Assembly (NCBI GenBank): GCA_045564455.1
Contig: JBJLHG010000001.1
Coordinates: 280,865 to 344,864, forward strand
Length of the DNA stretch: 64,000 bases
Direction: 5' to 3'
Source: CASICS01 sp045564455
GTDB lineage: Bacteria; Pseudomonadota; Gammaproteobacteria; Magnimaribacterales; AG-339-G14
Below the pieces are notes generated by a model. It made no database searches. It was given only the letters and a program-made list of their open reading frames with translations, and was not told where the DNA came from. Both the position numbers and the translations under genes were made by a program. Shown in pieces: positions 43,322-52,582 of the stretch. Numbering within the stretch: the first letter of the stretch is position 1; every line of letters begins with the position of its first letter.

Positions 43322-45706
43322 ATGCTTTTACCATTAGTTCCATTAAGAGATGTAGTTATTTTTCCAGGAGTTGTTACTCCTCTTTTCGTTGGAAGAGAGA
43401 AATCAATTAACGCATTGAAAAAAGCAATGACGGAAGATAAATCCGTTATGTTAGTTGCTCAAAAAAACCCTAATGAAGAAAATCCCTCTGCTTCAGATAT
43501 TTATTCAATAGGGACAGTTTCAACGATATTACAATTAATCAAATTACCCGATGGCACTTTTAAAGTACTTGTCGAAGGTATAAAAAGAGCATCAATAATA
43601 AGCTCAAAAAAGAAAAAAGAATTTATTGAAGCTGAGGTAGATGTCTTAGTAAGTTCAGAGATGGAAGAAGATCTTCAAAGAAGTTATTTAAATACTCTTA
43701 AAACTCAATTTAAAGATTTATCAAAATCTTCTTCAAAGATCAGGCCAGAAATCATCAATCAAATTAAGGCAATTGAAAAACTAGAGAAGTTAATAGACAC
43801 ATTGGTTGGTCATCTATCTTTATCTATCGAGGATAGACAAAAATTACTAGAGGAAATTAACCTAGAAGAGCGCTCTAAAAATTTGGTTAATCTTCTAGAA
43901 AATCAGCTTGATCTTACTCAAATGGAAAAGAAGATTCGTGATCGAGTTAAAAAGCAAATGGAAAAAAGCCAAAAAGAGTATTACTTAAGCGAACAAATGA
44001 AGGCTCTCAAAAAAGAAATGGGAGAAGGAGATGAATCAGATGATGAAATAGAAGTTCTTGAAAGAAAAATTTCAAAATCTGGCATGCCTAAAGAAGCAGA
44101 AGAAAAAGTTAATGCAGAATTAAATAAATTTAAAATGATGCCGCCAATGTCAGCCGAAGCTTCTGTTGTGAGAGGTTATGTTGACTGGATGGTAAACATA
44201 CCTTGGAAGAAAAAATCTAAAGTACAAAAAAATATAGAGAAGGCTAGTCAGATCTTGGAAAAAGATCATCATGGTCTTGAAGAAGTAAAAGAAAGGATTT
44301 TAGAATATCTAGCTGTTCAAAAAAGAGTATCAAAATTAAAGGGACCAGTTCTATGTTTGGTGGGACCACCTGGAGTAGGAAAAACATCACTAGGTGAGTC
44401 AATCGCAAAAGCTACAGGAAGAGAGTTTACAAGAGTATCTTTAGGTGGAGTTAGAGACGAGGCAGAAATCAGAGGTCACAGAAGAACTTATATAGGTTCA
44501 ATGCCTGGAAAAATTCTTCAAAAAATGTCTAAAGTCGGAGTTAAAAATCCTTTATTCCTTTTAGATGAAATAGATAAGATGGGAGCTGATTTCAGAGGAG
44601 ATCCCTCGTCTGCATTATTAGAAGTATTAGATCCAGAACAGAATCATACTTTTAATGATCACTTTTTAGAAGTTGATTACGATTTATCAGATGTGATGTT
44701 TGTTTGTACTGCAAACTCTTTAGATATCCCTGGTCCTTTGTTAGATAGAATGGAAATAATTAGATTGCCAGGATACACAGAAGACGAAAAATTAAGTATT
44801 GCTCAAAATTATTTAGTTCCTAAGCAATTAAAAAATAATGGTCTTAAGGAAGAAGAGATAGATTTTCAAGATTCGGGTTTGCTAGACGTAATTAGATACT
44901 TTACAAGAGAGGCTGGTGTAAGATCGTTAGAAAGAGAAATAGCAAAAATTTGTAGAAAAACTATAAAGAAAATTGCTGATTTAAAAAAGAAAACAATTCA
45001 AAAGGTCAACTCAAAAAACATAGAAGATTATTTGGGTGTTAAAAAATTTGATTTTGGTGAAGCAAATGAAAAAGATAGGATAGGTCAAGTTACGGGCTTA
45101 GCTTGGACTCAAGTAGGAGGAGAGCTTTTGACTATTGAGGCTGCTTCTTTTAAGGGCAAGGGTAAAATTATTAAAACTGGAAGATTAGGTGATGTAATGC
45201 AGGAATCTATTCAAGCTGCTATATCTGTAATTAGATCCAGATCAGAAGGCCTGGGAATTAATCCAGATTTTGCTGATTTAACTGATATCCATATACACGT
45301 TCCAGAAGGTGCTACACCCAAGGATGGTCCTAGTGCAGGTGCTGCTATGGCAACGGCTGTTGCTTCAGTTTTATCAAATATTCCAGTTAGATCTGATGTC
45401 GCTATGACCGGTGAAATTACTCTAAGGGGTGAGGTTCTTAAAATAGGTGGGTTGAAGGAAAAACTTCTTGCTGCTAGAAGAGGCGGAATTAAAACAGTTT
45501 TAATACCAGAAGATAACGTAGGTGATTTAAAAGAAATACCTGAGAAAATAACCAAAGACTTGCAAATCAAACCTGTTAGATGGATAGATGATGTATTTAA
45601 ATTAGTTTTAACAGAAATTCCAAAACCCTGGAACGAAGAAAAAAATAAAGAACAAAAAACAACCAAAAAAACAAAAAACTTAAAAAATAAGCTTGAAACC
45701 CACTAA
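43322..45706 (+). CDS. lon: ATP-dependent protease Lon
   Basis: Lon degrades misfolded and regulatory proteins. The 794 residues hold the N-terminal LON domain (LPLVPLRDVVIFPGVVTPLF), coiled-coil region with YYLSEQMKALKKEMGE, the AAA+ module with Walker A VGPPGVGKTS and LGGVRDEAEIRGHRRTYIG, and the C-terminal protease domain with the catalytic Ser in KDGPSAGAAM and Lys in GEVLKIGGLKEKLLAA. Length is typical for bacterial Lon. It has a heat-shock-like promoter upstream and a separate hupB promoter downstream. Confidence 0.98.
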   Translation: MLLPLVPLRDVVIFPGVVTPLFVGREKSINALKKAMTEDKSVMLVAQKNPNEENPSASDIYSIGTVSTILQLIKLPDGTFKVLVEGIKRASIISSKKKKEFIEAEVDVLVSSEMEEDLQRSYLNTLKTQFKDLSKSSSKIRPEIINQIKAIEKLEKLIDTLVGHLSLSIEDRQKLLEEINLEERSKNLVNLLENQLDLTQMEKKIRDRVKKQMEKSQKEYYLSEQMKALKKEMGEGDESDDEIEVLERKISKSGMPKEAEEKVNAELNKFKMMPPMSAEASVVRGYVDWMVNIPWKKKSKVQKNIEKASQILEKDHHGLEEVKERILEYLAVQKRVSKLKGPVLCLVGPPGVGKTSLGESIAKATGREFTRVSLGGVRDEAEIRGHRRTYIGSMPGKILQKMSKVGVKNPLFLLDEIDKMGADFRGDPSSALLEVLDPEQNHTFNDHFLEVDYDLSDVMFVCTANSLDIPGPLLDRMEIIRLPGYTEDEKLSIAQNYLVPKQLKNNGLKEEEIDFQDSGLLDVIRYFTREAGVRSLEREIAKICRKTIKKIADLKKKTIQKVNSKNIEDYLGVKKFDFGEANEKDRIGQVTGLAWTQVGGELLTIEAASFKGKGKIIKTGRLGDVMQESIQAAISVIRSRSEGLGINPDFADLTDIHIHVPEGATPKDGPSAGAAMATAVASVLSNIPVRSDVAMTGEITLRGEVLKIGGLKEKLLAARRGGIKTVLIPEDNVGDLKEIPEKITKDLQIKPVRWIDDVFKLVLTEIPKPWNEEKNKEQKTTKKTKNLKNKLETH

Positions 45707-45736
45707 TAATACTGAAAGCTTATAAAAAAAAGTGCT

Positions 45737-45764
45737 TTGACTTAGTTATAAGTTAGGATATAAA
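45737..45764 (+). promoter_or_regulatory. Sigma70-like promoter upstream of hupB
   Basis: TTGACT and TATAAA with a 16-base spacer, about 65 bases before the hupB start. An AGGAG ribosome site lies directly before the GTG. Confidence 0.6.
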
Positions 45765-45829
45765 GGTAATAGTATTACTTACATATATAGATGTAATTAT
45801 TAATTTAAATTTTTATTAGGAGAGAGATT

Positions 45830-46099
45830 GTGAATAAAGCAGATCTAATAGACTCAGTAGCAACATCAACAGATATGTCTAAAGCAGAAGCAGGAAGAGC
45901 TTTGGATGCAGTGTTAGATGGAATTGCAGGTGCCTTAAGCGGCGGTGATCAAGTAGCCTTAGTTGGTTTTGGAACTTTTTTAGTTCGAGAAAGAGCAGCT
46001 AGAATGGGAAGAAACCCTCAAACAGGGGCAGCTATACAAATAGCAGCTTCCAAAGGAGTAGGTTTTAAACCAGGTAAAGCTTTAAAAGAAAGTTTATAA
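45830..46099 (+). CDS. hupB: DNA-binding protein HU
   Basis: An 89-residue HU subunit that bends and compacts DNA. The fold is recognisable by MNKADLIDSVATSTDMSKAEAGRALDA-type helices and the DNA-gripping arm VGFGTFLVRERAARMGRNPQTGAAIQI, with the FKPGKALKE end. It starts at a GTG after TTAGGAGAG, has its own promoter, and is followed by a terminator, so it can be transcribed alone, as in the E. coli lon-hupB arrangement. Confidence 0.98.
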   Translation: MNKADLIDSVATSTDMSKAEAGRALDAVLDGIAGALSGGDQVALVGFGTFLVRERAARMGRNPQTGAAIQIAASKGVGFKPGKALKESL

Positions 46100-46111
46100 T
46101 CTCACCTATTC

Positions 46112-46143
46112 AAAAAACGCGTCTTTATAGGCGCGTTTTTTTT
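46112..46143 (+). terminator. Rho-independent terminator after hupB
   Basis: Stem AAAAAACGCG paired with CGCGTTTTTT around a short loop, followed by more T residues. ppiD begins ten bases later. Confidence 0.88.
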
Positions 46144-46153
46144 AGTAAATAAT

Positions 46154-47950
46154 ATGTCAGCATTATCAAACATACGTAACGGTCTTAATTCTTCAGGATC
46201 TTCTATTATAGTAGGGATACTAATATTCGGTTTAGTTGCTACATTTGGAGGCTTTATTGGCTCAAGCGGTTCTCTGATAGGAAATGATATTTTTTCAGTT
46301 AATGGAAAGTCTATATCTCAAGGTGAATATTCTCTTGAATATAACAGGATCTATAATTTACTTAACGAAGATCAAAATGAAATTGATCCAAATTTTATAG
46401 ACCAATTAACAAGAGAGTCTATTACCTATAAAGAATTAAACTATCAAAGCGCCATAAGAGCTGGTTTCAATTTAAGCGAACAAGAAATTAATAAAAACAT
46501 AAAACTTGATCAAAGTTTTTATGTAGATGGTAAATTCGATGTAGATCTATATAGAGGCTTCTTAAGCAGACTAGGAATGACTCCAACAGACTTTAAAGAA
46601 TTCGTAAAATCAAGATCGGTAGGGGCTAACTTAACAAACTTTATAGAAAAATCTTCTTTTTTGCCTAACTTCTATTTGAGAGATTTTTTAAATTCTACTA
46701 AGCAATCAAGAGATATTACATTTGTTAAGGTAGATCTGGAAGATGAAGCGCAGAAGGAAAATGTCTTATCTGATGAAATAGATAAATTTTACCAAAATAA
46801 TAAGTATCAATTTATTGAGCCAAAAAAGATTTCATATAACTATTTATCTCTTAACTCAGAATTCTTTATTGATGACATTGAAATATCTGATCAAGAAATA
46901 AATGAAGAAAAAGAAGCTTTAAAAGAAGCCTTTAAATCTCAAAAAAGAATTAGTCACATAGAAATATCATATGATGAAAATTCGAAACAAGATGCTTTGT
47001 TGAAAGCTAAAGAACTTAATGAAGAACTATCAATTTCGCCAAATAAATTTAATTTATTGGTTCAAAATTTTTCATCTGATTTAGGTACTAAAAACATAGA
47101 AGGCGATCTCGGCTTCACAGATGGATCTTTTTTTCCTGAAGAATTTGAATCAGAGATTAAATTTATGGAAATAGGCGATATTTCAAAAGTTATAGACTTA
47201 GGAAACTCCTTGCATATTCTTAAACTCACAGAGAAGACAAATAATTCATTATCTGAAAAGGAGTTAAAAGAGAAAATTACATTAGCCAAAGCAAATGATA
47301 AATTAAATGAGATTCTATTATCTATTGAAGATTCAATAGAAGATATAAGCCTTGATGATATCTATAGTGATTTGAATTTGTCTCCTGAGACTGTTACAAG
47401 TGAATCTCTCGAGTTGTTTATTAATAAATATTCTGATTTAGATTTTCTTGACGATTTAGATCAAAATAGTCTCTCAAGATCCTTTGGTCCATATGACATA
47501 AATGGAGAATATTTTATTTTTAAAATTCTTAATTATGAAAACGAAACTTTTAAAATTTTAGAAGAAGTTAAAAGCGATATTATTTCTGAAATTAAATTAA
47601 CAAAAGCTAAATCTAGATTAAAAGAAACAATTAAGATCAAAAAAAAGGAATTGTTATCAAACCCTTCAAAATTTACATCTTATGCTGAGCTCCAGAGAGG
47701 GAATAGTCTTTTGCCAATTGAAGTCACAAATAAGATATTTCTCTCATCAGAAGAGGCAAATGATGCAATTTCAATAGAAGCTCGCGATGGAGATATTTAT
47801 ATTTTTAAATTAGATCAAGTTAATAGATTCAAAGGAATTACATCTAATGAAGAAATTGAAGCTTCTAAAGATTATCTGGATAACATCTATAAACGTATTG
47901 TATTGGATTCATATAATGAGTCTCTGAGAGATATGTCTGGATTAAATTAA
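46154..47950 (+). CDS. ppiD: Peptidyl-prolyl isomerase/chaperone PpiD
   Basis: PpiD is anchored in the inner membrane and assists periplasmic protein folding near the Sec channel. The 598-residue protein begins with ALSNIRNGLNSSGSSIIVGI and one membrane segment (about residues 18-38), then a SurA-N-like helical domain (SVNGKSISQGEYSLEYNRIY), a parvulin domain around residues 270-370 (RISHIEISYDE, GDLGFTDGSFFPEEFE), and helical C-terminal parts. It ends in a TTAA overlap with fabI on the opposite strand. Confidence 0.93.
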   Translation: MSALSNIRNGLNSSGSSIIVGILIFGLVATFGGFIGSSGSLIGNDIFSVNGKSISQGEYSLEYNRIYNLLNEDQNEIDPNFIDQLTRESITYKELNYQSAIRAGFNLSEQEINKNIKLDQSFYVDGKFDVDLYRGFLSRLGMTPTDFKEFVKSRSVGANLTNFIEKSSFLPNFYLRDFLNSTKQSRDITFVKVDLEDEAQKENVLSDEIDKFYQNNKYQFIEPKKISYNYLSLNSEFFIDDIEISDQEINEEKEALKEAFKSQKRISHIEISYDENSKQDALLKAKELNEELSISPNKFNLLVQNFSSDLGTKNIEGDLGFTDGSFFPEEFESEIKFMEIGDISKVIDLGNSLHILKLTEKTNNSLSEKELKEKITLAKANDKLNEILLSIEDSIEDISLDDIYSDLNLSPETVTSESLELFINKYSDLDFLDDLDQNSLSRSFGPYDINGEYFIFKILNYENETFKILEEVKSDIISEIKLTKAKSRLKETIKIKKKELLSNPSKFTSYAELQRGNSLLPIEVTNKIFLSSEEANDAISIEARDGDIYIFKLDQVNRFKGITSNEEIEASKDYLDNIYKRIVLDSYNESLRDMSGLN

Positions 47951-48741
47951 TCCTTGTCTCGTAAATCACCCATGGCAGTTATATTAAAACCTGCATCTAC
48001 ATAAAGGACTTCTCCGGTTATTCCACTAGCTAAATCGGAGCATAAAAAAGCAGCAGCATTACCCACCTCTTCAGTTGTAATGTTCCTTTTTAGGGGAGCA
48101 CGATCCGCATTATAAGAAAGCATTTTTCTAAAACTCTTAATACCTGAGGCAGCTAAAGTCTTTACAGGCCCAGCAGAAATGGCATTTACTCTTATTTTAT
48201 CTTCGCCCATGCTATTCGCAAGATATCTAGTTGTTGATTCCAAAGCAGCTTTTGCGATGCCCATAACGTTATAATTTGGCAATGTTCTTTGAGATCCTAA
48301 GTAAGACAAAGTTAGTAAAGACGCATTCCTTCCATTCATTAAATCTTTACCTGATTTAGCCAAAGCTGTGAAACTGAATACACTTATATCATGAGCTATA
48401 GCAAACCCTTCTCGAGTAGCTACATCCACATAATTACCGTCTAGTTCATTAGCGGGTGCAAAGCCAACTGCATGAACAATCCCATCTAAACACCCCCATT
48501 CCTTTTTAATAATATCCATCATGGACTCAATGGATTCATCATTAGTTACGTCACACTCTATAAAAGTTCTACAGCCCCAAGTCTCTCCTAATTGAACAAC
48601 CTTTTCTTTAAGCCTTTCAGATTGATATGAAAGAATTAACTCTGCTCCTTGTTTATGCATGGCTTCAGCTATACCGGCTGCAATGGAGAATTTATTGGCT
48701 ACGCCAACAATCAATATTTTTTTATTTTTCAAAAATCCCAT
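47947..48741 (-). CDS. fabI: Enoyl-ACP reductase (NADH), FabI
   Basis: FabI reduces the enoyl bond in the last step of each fatty acid elongation cycle. The 264-residue protein has the altered Rossmann loop VGVANKFSIAAGIA, HAVGFAPANELDG, and the catalytic tyrosines and lysine in SYLGSQRTLPNYNVMGIAKAAL, then AISAGPVKTLAASGI. This is the usual FabI length. It shares stop-codon bases with ppiD and diverges from a TonB receptor. Confidence 0.97.
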   Translation of the reverse strand: MGFLKNKKILIVGVANKFSIAAGIAEAMHKQGAELILSYQSERLKEKVVQLGETWGCRTFIECDVTNDESIESMMDIIKKEWGCLDGIVHAVGFAPANELDGNYVDVATREGFAIAHDISVFSFTALAKSGKDLMNGRNASLLTLSYLGSQRTLPNYNVMGIAKAALESTTRYLANSMGEDKIRVNAISAGPVKTLAASGIKSFRKMLSYNADRAPLKRNITTEEVGNAAAFLCSDLASGITGEVLYVDAGFNITAMGDLRDKD

Positions 48742-48818
48742 AAAATAATTCTATCATTTATATAATTTTCTTATGTTAAAATTTATTTTTTCTTAACCTC
48801 TCTTACATAATTTTATAA

Positions 48819-51611
48819 ATGAAATGTTTTTTTAAAATCTATCTTTTTTTAATTTTTTTTGGAAATATAGTATTTTCTCAAGACTATATAGAGGAAGAAG
48901 TATTGGTAACTGGGTCTTTAATAAAAAACGCAAAAGTAGCAAACCCAATCTTTGAAATTTCTAATGAAGATTTAAATAATAGAGGATCTTTTAGACTTGA
49001 AGATTATTTAAATAAATTACCTCAAATATATCCTGGCAATTCTTATTTGCATTCAAATTTTTCTCAGGGAACTTCGACTTTGAGTATAAGAGGATTAGGA
49101 GCTAATAGATCTTTAGTTTTAGTTGACGGAAAGCGATTGCCATCTGGATCACCTTTAAACGCTCAAAGCGAACAAGATTTAAATCAAGTTCCTATAGCAC
49201 TTGTTAAAAAAATCGAACTATTAACAGGGGGAAAATCAACAATTTACGGATCTGATGCTACTGGTGGAGTTATTAATTTTATTTTAGATAATGACTTCAA
49301 AGGAGCTAAATTCACTATGAGCCAAGGAATTTATCAGCACGAAAATAACAATAAAGCTCTAAGAGAGATAAATAATCAAGCAAAGGAATCCGTGTTGGAT
49401 GGATTAAATTCATCTTATTCCGTAATTGTTGGTGATTCTTTGTCAGAGAATTCTCATTTAATTGGATATATAAGCTATACGAAAGTTAATGAAATTAAAT
49501 GGGGGGATAGAGATATAGGTAGTTGTGCTTATACAACTCAATCAGGAAGACCTCCTTGTCGAGGAAGCTCTGCAACTTATAAGTCGAGAATACAAAATGG
49601 CTCTCAAGGAGGTTATGTCTCTAATTCTGGTTTTTCTTCATCCAGTGCCAGTTATAACTTTGGTCCAGATAATTACCTTCAAACTCCAAGCTCTAAATCT
49701 AGCTTGGGTTTTTTATACAAATATACCTTTGATGAAATAACAAACTTATCCGTTAATTTTTTTAAACTTGATAATGAAAGTTTTGCACAAATAGGAGCGC
49801 CTCTAATATTTAGGCAGATAATGAATATTCCTTGTGCTAATCCCTATTTAAATAGTGCTCAATATAGCTCACTAGGATGCACATCTTTAGGTGGAAATAT
49901 TTCAGCAACTATAAGTAAGAGGCTAGTTGAAAATAATCTTAAAAGGATTCAACTATTCGATACCTCATCTAACAGGTCAGTTTTAGAATTAAACGGTTAT
50001 TTGAGAGATGATTGGAAATATCAAGCGTCATACCAAAACTCACATACATCTTTAAATTATCGATTTCTAAATGATATCTCACTTTCTAAAGTTGCTAATT
50101 CTTTAAATATAGATTCTTCAGGAAATTGCGTCTCTTCAGATTCAGGATGCGTGCCATTAAATTTATTTACTACTAACAACAACATAGCATCGTCTGCTTC
50201 TAGCGGTATTACTCAGGCTGCTTTAGATTACATTCATCTTAACCTGTTTATTAATGGCGAAATTTCAGATAATCAGTTTTTATTTAAATCATCAAAGGAA
50301 ATTTTTATAAATAGATCTTTACTTAAGTCTTTTAAACTTTTAATAGGGTTTGAACGAAGAGAACAAAAGATATCAAAGAATCCTGATAATAACTTTTTGA
50401 ATTCTGATGGATCAGGTCAACAAATTCAGCATCAAAAAATCGATGGCTACTTGAATGTGAATGAATACTTTGCAGAGTTTAACTTTCCTATGGCCAATGA
50501 GCTTGACATAAATTCAAGCATAAGATTTTCAGATTATTCATTTGATAAAAGTGCTTTTACATATGATTTTGGCTTAATTTACCCTCTAAATAATTTTTTA
50601 ACATTAAAAGCTTCGCATCAAAAATCTATAAGAATGGCCAATATAAAAGAATTATTTGATCCAGATGAAACAGAACTAGTCTATGCCTCTGATCCATGTG
50701 ATGGCTCGTCACCAACATATAATGCTACACAATGCTCATATACAGGAATTACAAACTTGTATGGGTCTGTAGATGATTCATCTGCACAACTGTATTCAAG
50801 AGGATCAGGAAATTTAAATTTAAATCCTGAAGAAGCCATCTCTAACAGTGTAAGTTTTATTTTAGATCTTACTAATACATTGGTAGCTGAATTAGATTTT
50901 TATAAAATAAAAATGAAAGATCAAATTTCTTCGCTTAGTATAAATACAGTAATTGATAATTGTGTCGCTAGTGCAAGCAATACTAGCTATTGGTGTAATT
51001 TAATTAACAGAGCATCAGATGGAACTTTATCTACTAGCGGAAGCTTTGTAAGAACCCCTAATTATAATATTTCAAAATTTAACATTAAGGGTTTAGACTT
51101 AAAGATTAGTTATCAATTTGAAAGTAATTTAGGTTTGATATCAATATCAAATCTCTCAAATTTCTTAATAAATAAAAGCTTTCAAGAAAGTATCGATACT
51201 CTTGAAATAAATTGTAGAGGCCTTTATAGAAACGGCGATGAATCAGGTCTCTGTTATCAACCATCACCAAAATTTCAAAATATATTTAGCGCAAGTTTAG
51301 AAAAAAATATTAATAATGTGATGTCTAAGTCTAATATTTTGATTAGGCATATAGGAGATGTAAAAGATGCAAAAAATATAGGAACTACTCAAAATTTGCC
51401 TTTTGATAGCTATACGTATTTTGATGCAAGTTTAAATCTATATTTCAAAGACGATTTGGATTTAACACTAGGAATTAATAACTTAACTGATAAAGATCCG
51501 CCAATAAATGGATACATTGGATATGTTCCTGGAAATGCTAACACTTATCCCGCTTTTTATGATTCTTTGGGAAGGTTTGTTTTTTTAAGAGTATCTAAAA
51601 GCCTTAACTAG
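48819..51611 (+). CDS. TonB-dependent outer-membrane receptor
   Basis: A 930-residue receptor that imports a scarce nutrient across the outer membrane using TonB energy. A signal peptide (CFFKIYLFLIFFGNIVFSQ) is followed by the plug domain with EEEVLVTGSLIKNA and SIRGLGANRSLVLVDGKRLPSG (about residues 28-130), then a long beta-barrel with LGFLYKYTF-type strands, LTLKASHQKSIRMANIKELFDP, and the ending FLRVSKSLN. Six close cysteine pairs (for example CAYTTQSGRPPC and CVASASNTSYWC) lie in predicted external loops and could make disulfides. A glucokinase follows by 45 bases, which hints at sugars but is not proof. Confidence 0.95.
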   Translation: MKCFFKIYLFLIFFGNIVFSQDYIEEEVLVTGSLIKNAKVANPIFEISNEDLNNRGSFRLEDYLNKLPQIYPGNSYLHSNFSQGTSTLSIRGLGANRSLVLVDGKRLPSGSPLNAQSEQDLNQVPIALVKKIELLTGGKSTIYGSDATGGVINFILDNDFKGAKFTMSQGIYQHENNNKALREINNQAKESVLDGLNSSYSVIVGDSLSENSHLIGYISYTKVNEIKWGDRDIGSCAYTTQSGRPPCRGSSATYKSRIQNGSQGGYVSNSGFSSSSASYNFGPDNYLQTPSSKSSLGFLYKYTFDEITNLSVNFFKLDNESFAQIGAPLIFRQIMNIPCANPYLNSAQYSSLGCTSLGGNISATISKRLVENNLKRIQLFDTSSNRSVLELNGYLRDDWKYQASYQNSHTSLNYRFLNDISLSKVANSLNIDSSGNCVSSDSGCVPLNLFTTNNNIASSASSGITQAALDYIHLNLFINGEISDNQFLFKSSKEIFINRSLLKSFKLLIGFERREQKISKNPDNNFLNSDGSGQQIQHQKIDGYLNVNEYFAEFNFPMANELDINSSIRFSDYSFDKSAFTYDFGLIYPLNNFLTLKASHQKSIRMANIKELFDPDETELVYASDPCDGSSPTYNATQCSYTGITNLYGSVDDSSAQLYSRGSGNLNLNPEEAISNSVSFILDLTNTLVAELDFYKIKMKDQISSLSINTVIDNCVASASNTSYWCNLINRASDGTLSTSGSFVRTPNYNISKFNIKGLDLKISYQFESNLGLISISNLSNFLINKSFQESIDTLEINCRGLYRNGDESGLCYQPSPKFQNIFSASLEKNINNVMSKSNILIRHIGDVKDAKNIGTTQNLPFDSYTYFDASLNLYFKDDLDLTLGINNLTDKDPPINGYIGYVPGNANTYPAFYDSLGRFVFLRVSKSLN

Positions 51612-51655
51612 TTTTAATTTTTATTTTTTTTTAATTTAGATAAAATATTTGCTGA

Positions 51656-52582
51656 ATGAATGTTTTATTAATCGATATAGGCGGAACCAATTATAGGTAT
51701 GCATATGGAAATTCATTAACTAATGAAATTCAGAATATTTCTCATCAATCGCTAAAAGAAATAAATAACTTTGAAAAAATTTTTTCGAATCTTCTTGAGC
51801 TAAACGATAACAAAATAACTCACACTGTAATTTCAATTGCAGGTCCTAGAGTAAAAAACTCTATAACAATGACAAACAGGAATTTTCATGTTGATTCTAA
51901 CAAACTTAAAAAAAAGTTTAACTTAGATAGTATAAATATACTTAATGATTGGGAAGCTATTGGCTATAGTTTTTTAAAAATAGAAAAAAATGAGTTACTG
52001 TCAATTAAAGAAGGCTCAAAATTTAATAACAATTCTTTATTTTTTGGACCAGGAACTGGTCTTGGCTCCTCGATGTTAATAGATAATAAAATTGTTTTGC
52101 CTTCAGAAATCGGAAATACAAATTTCATGGTAGATTCATTATTAAAAAATTATGATCCTAAATTTAATAAAAGTGAATTTATTAAGCTGGAAGATTTAAT
52201 GTCCGGTCCAGGATTATCTAAAATATTTAAAGCCCTTTATGGTGAAAATAAAACTTCACAGGAAATCTTTGAGTTAGCTAAAAATAATGATAAAAATGCA
52301 GTGAATATTATTGAATCTTTTATAAAAACTTTGGCAAATATTCTTGCAGATTTATCTCTCATTCATATGCCTGGAAATGGAATATATCTTATAGGAAGTA
52401 TGGTTAGATCATTGCATGAGTTAATTGATAAAGAAACTTTCAGAAGAAATTTTTTATCTTTCAAAGGAAGCAGTCATCTAGAAATTTTAAACTTAATTAA
52501 AATTGATACAGTGAATAAAAGACACTTAGCTTTGTATGGAAATTTAAATTATTTTAATTTATCTCAGAAAGATTTAGTTTAA
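51656..52582 (+). CDS. glk: Glucokinase
   Basis: Glk phosphorylates glucose to glucose-6-phosphate in the cytosol. The 308-residue protein carries LLIDIGGTNYRYAYG (phosphate 1 site), VISIAGPRV, NDWEAIGYSFL (catalytic Asp region), FFGPGTGLGSSML, and GNGIYLIGSMVRS. This fits the E. coli-type glucokinase family in length and motifs. It lies 45 bases after the TonB receptor, and its last 29 bases overlap mltD on the other strand. Confidence 0.88.
   Translation: MNVLLIDIGGTNYRYAYGNSLTNEIQNISHQSLKEINNFEKIFSNLLELNDNKITHTVISIAGPRVKNSITMTNRNFHVDSNKLKKKFNLDSINILNDWEAIGYSFLKIEKNELLSIKEGSKFNNNSLFFGPGTGLGSSMLIDNKIVLPSEIGNTNFMVDSLLKNYDPKFNKSEFIKLEDLMSGPGLSKIFKALYGENKTSQEIFELAKNNDKNAVNIIESFIKTLANILADLSLIHMPGNGIYLIGSMVRSLHELIDKETFRRNFLSFKGSSHLEILNLIKIDTVNKRHLALYGNLNYFNLSQKDLV

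Noticed and set aside
45690..45732. Terminator between lon and hupB (ATAAGCTT...AAGCTTAT)
   Set aside because: The inverted repeat is followed by A, not T, on the lon strand, and the spacer is long; it could only act on the other strand, where no gene ends.
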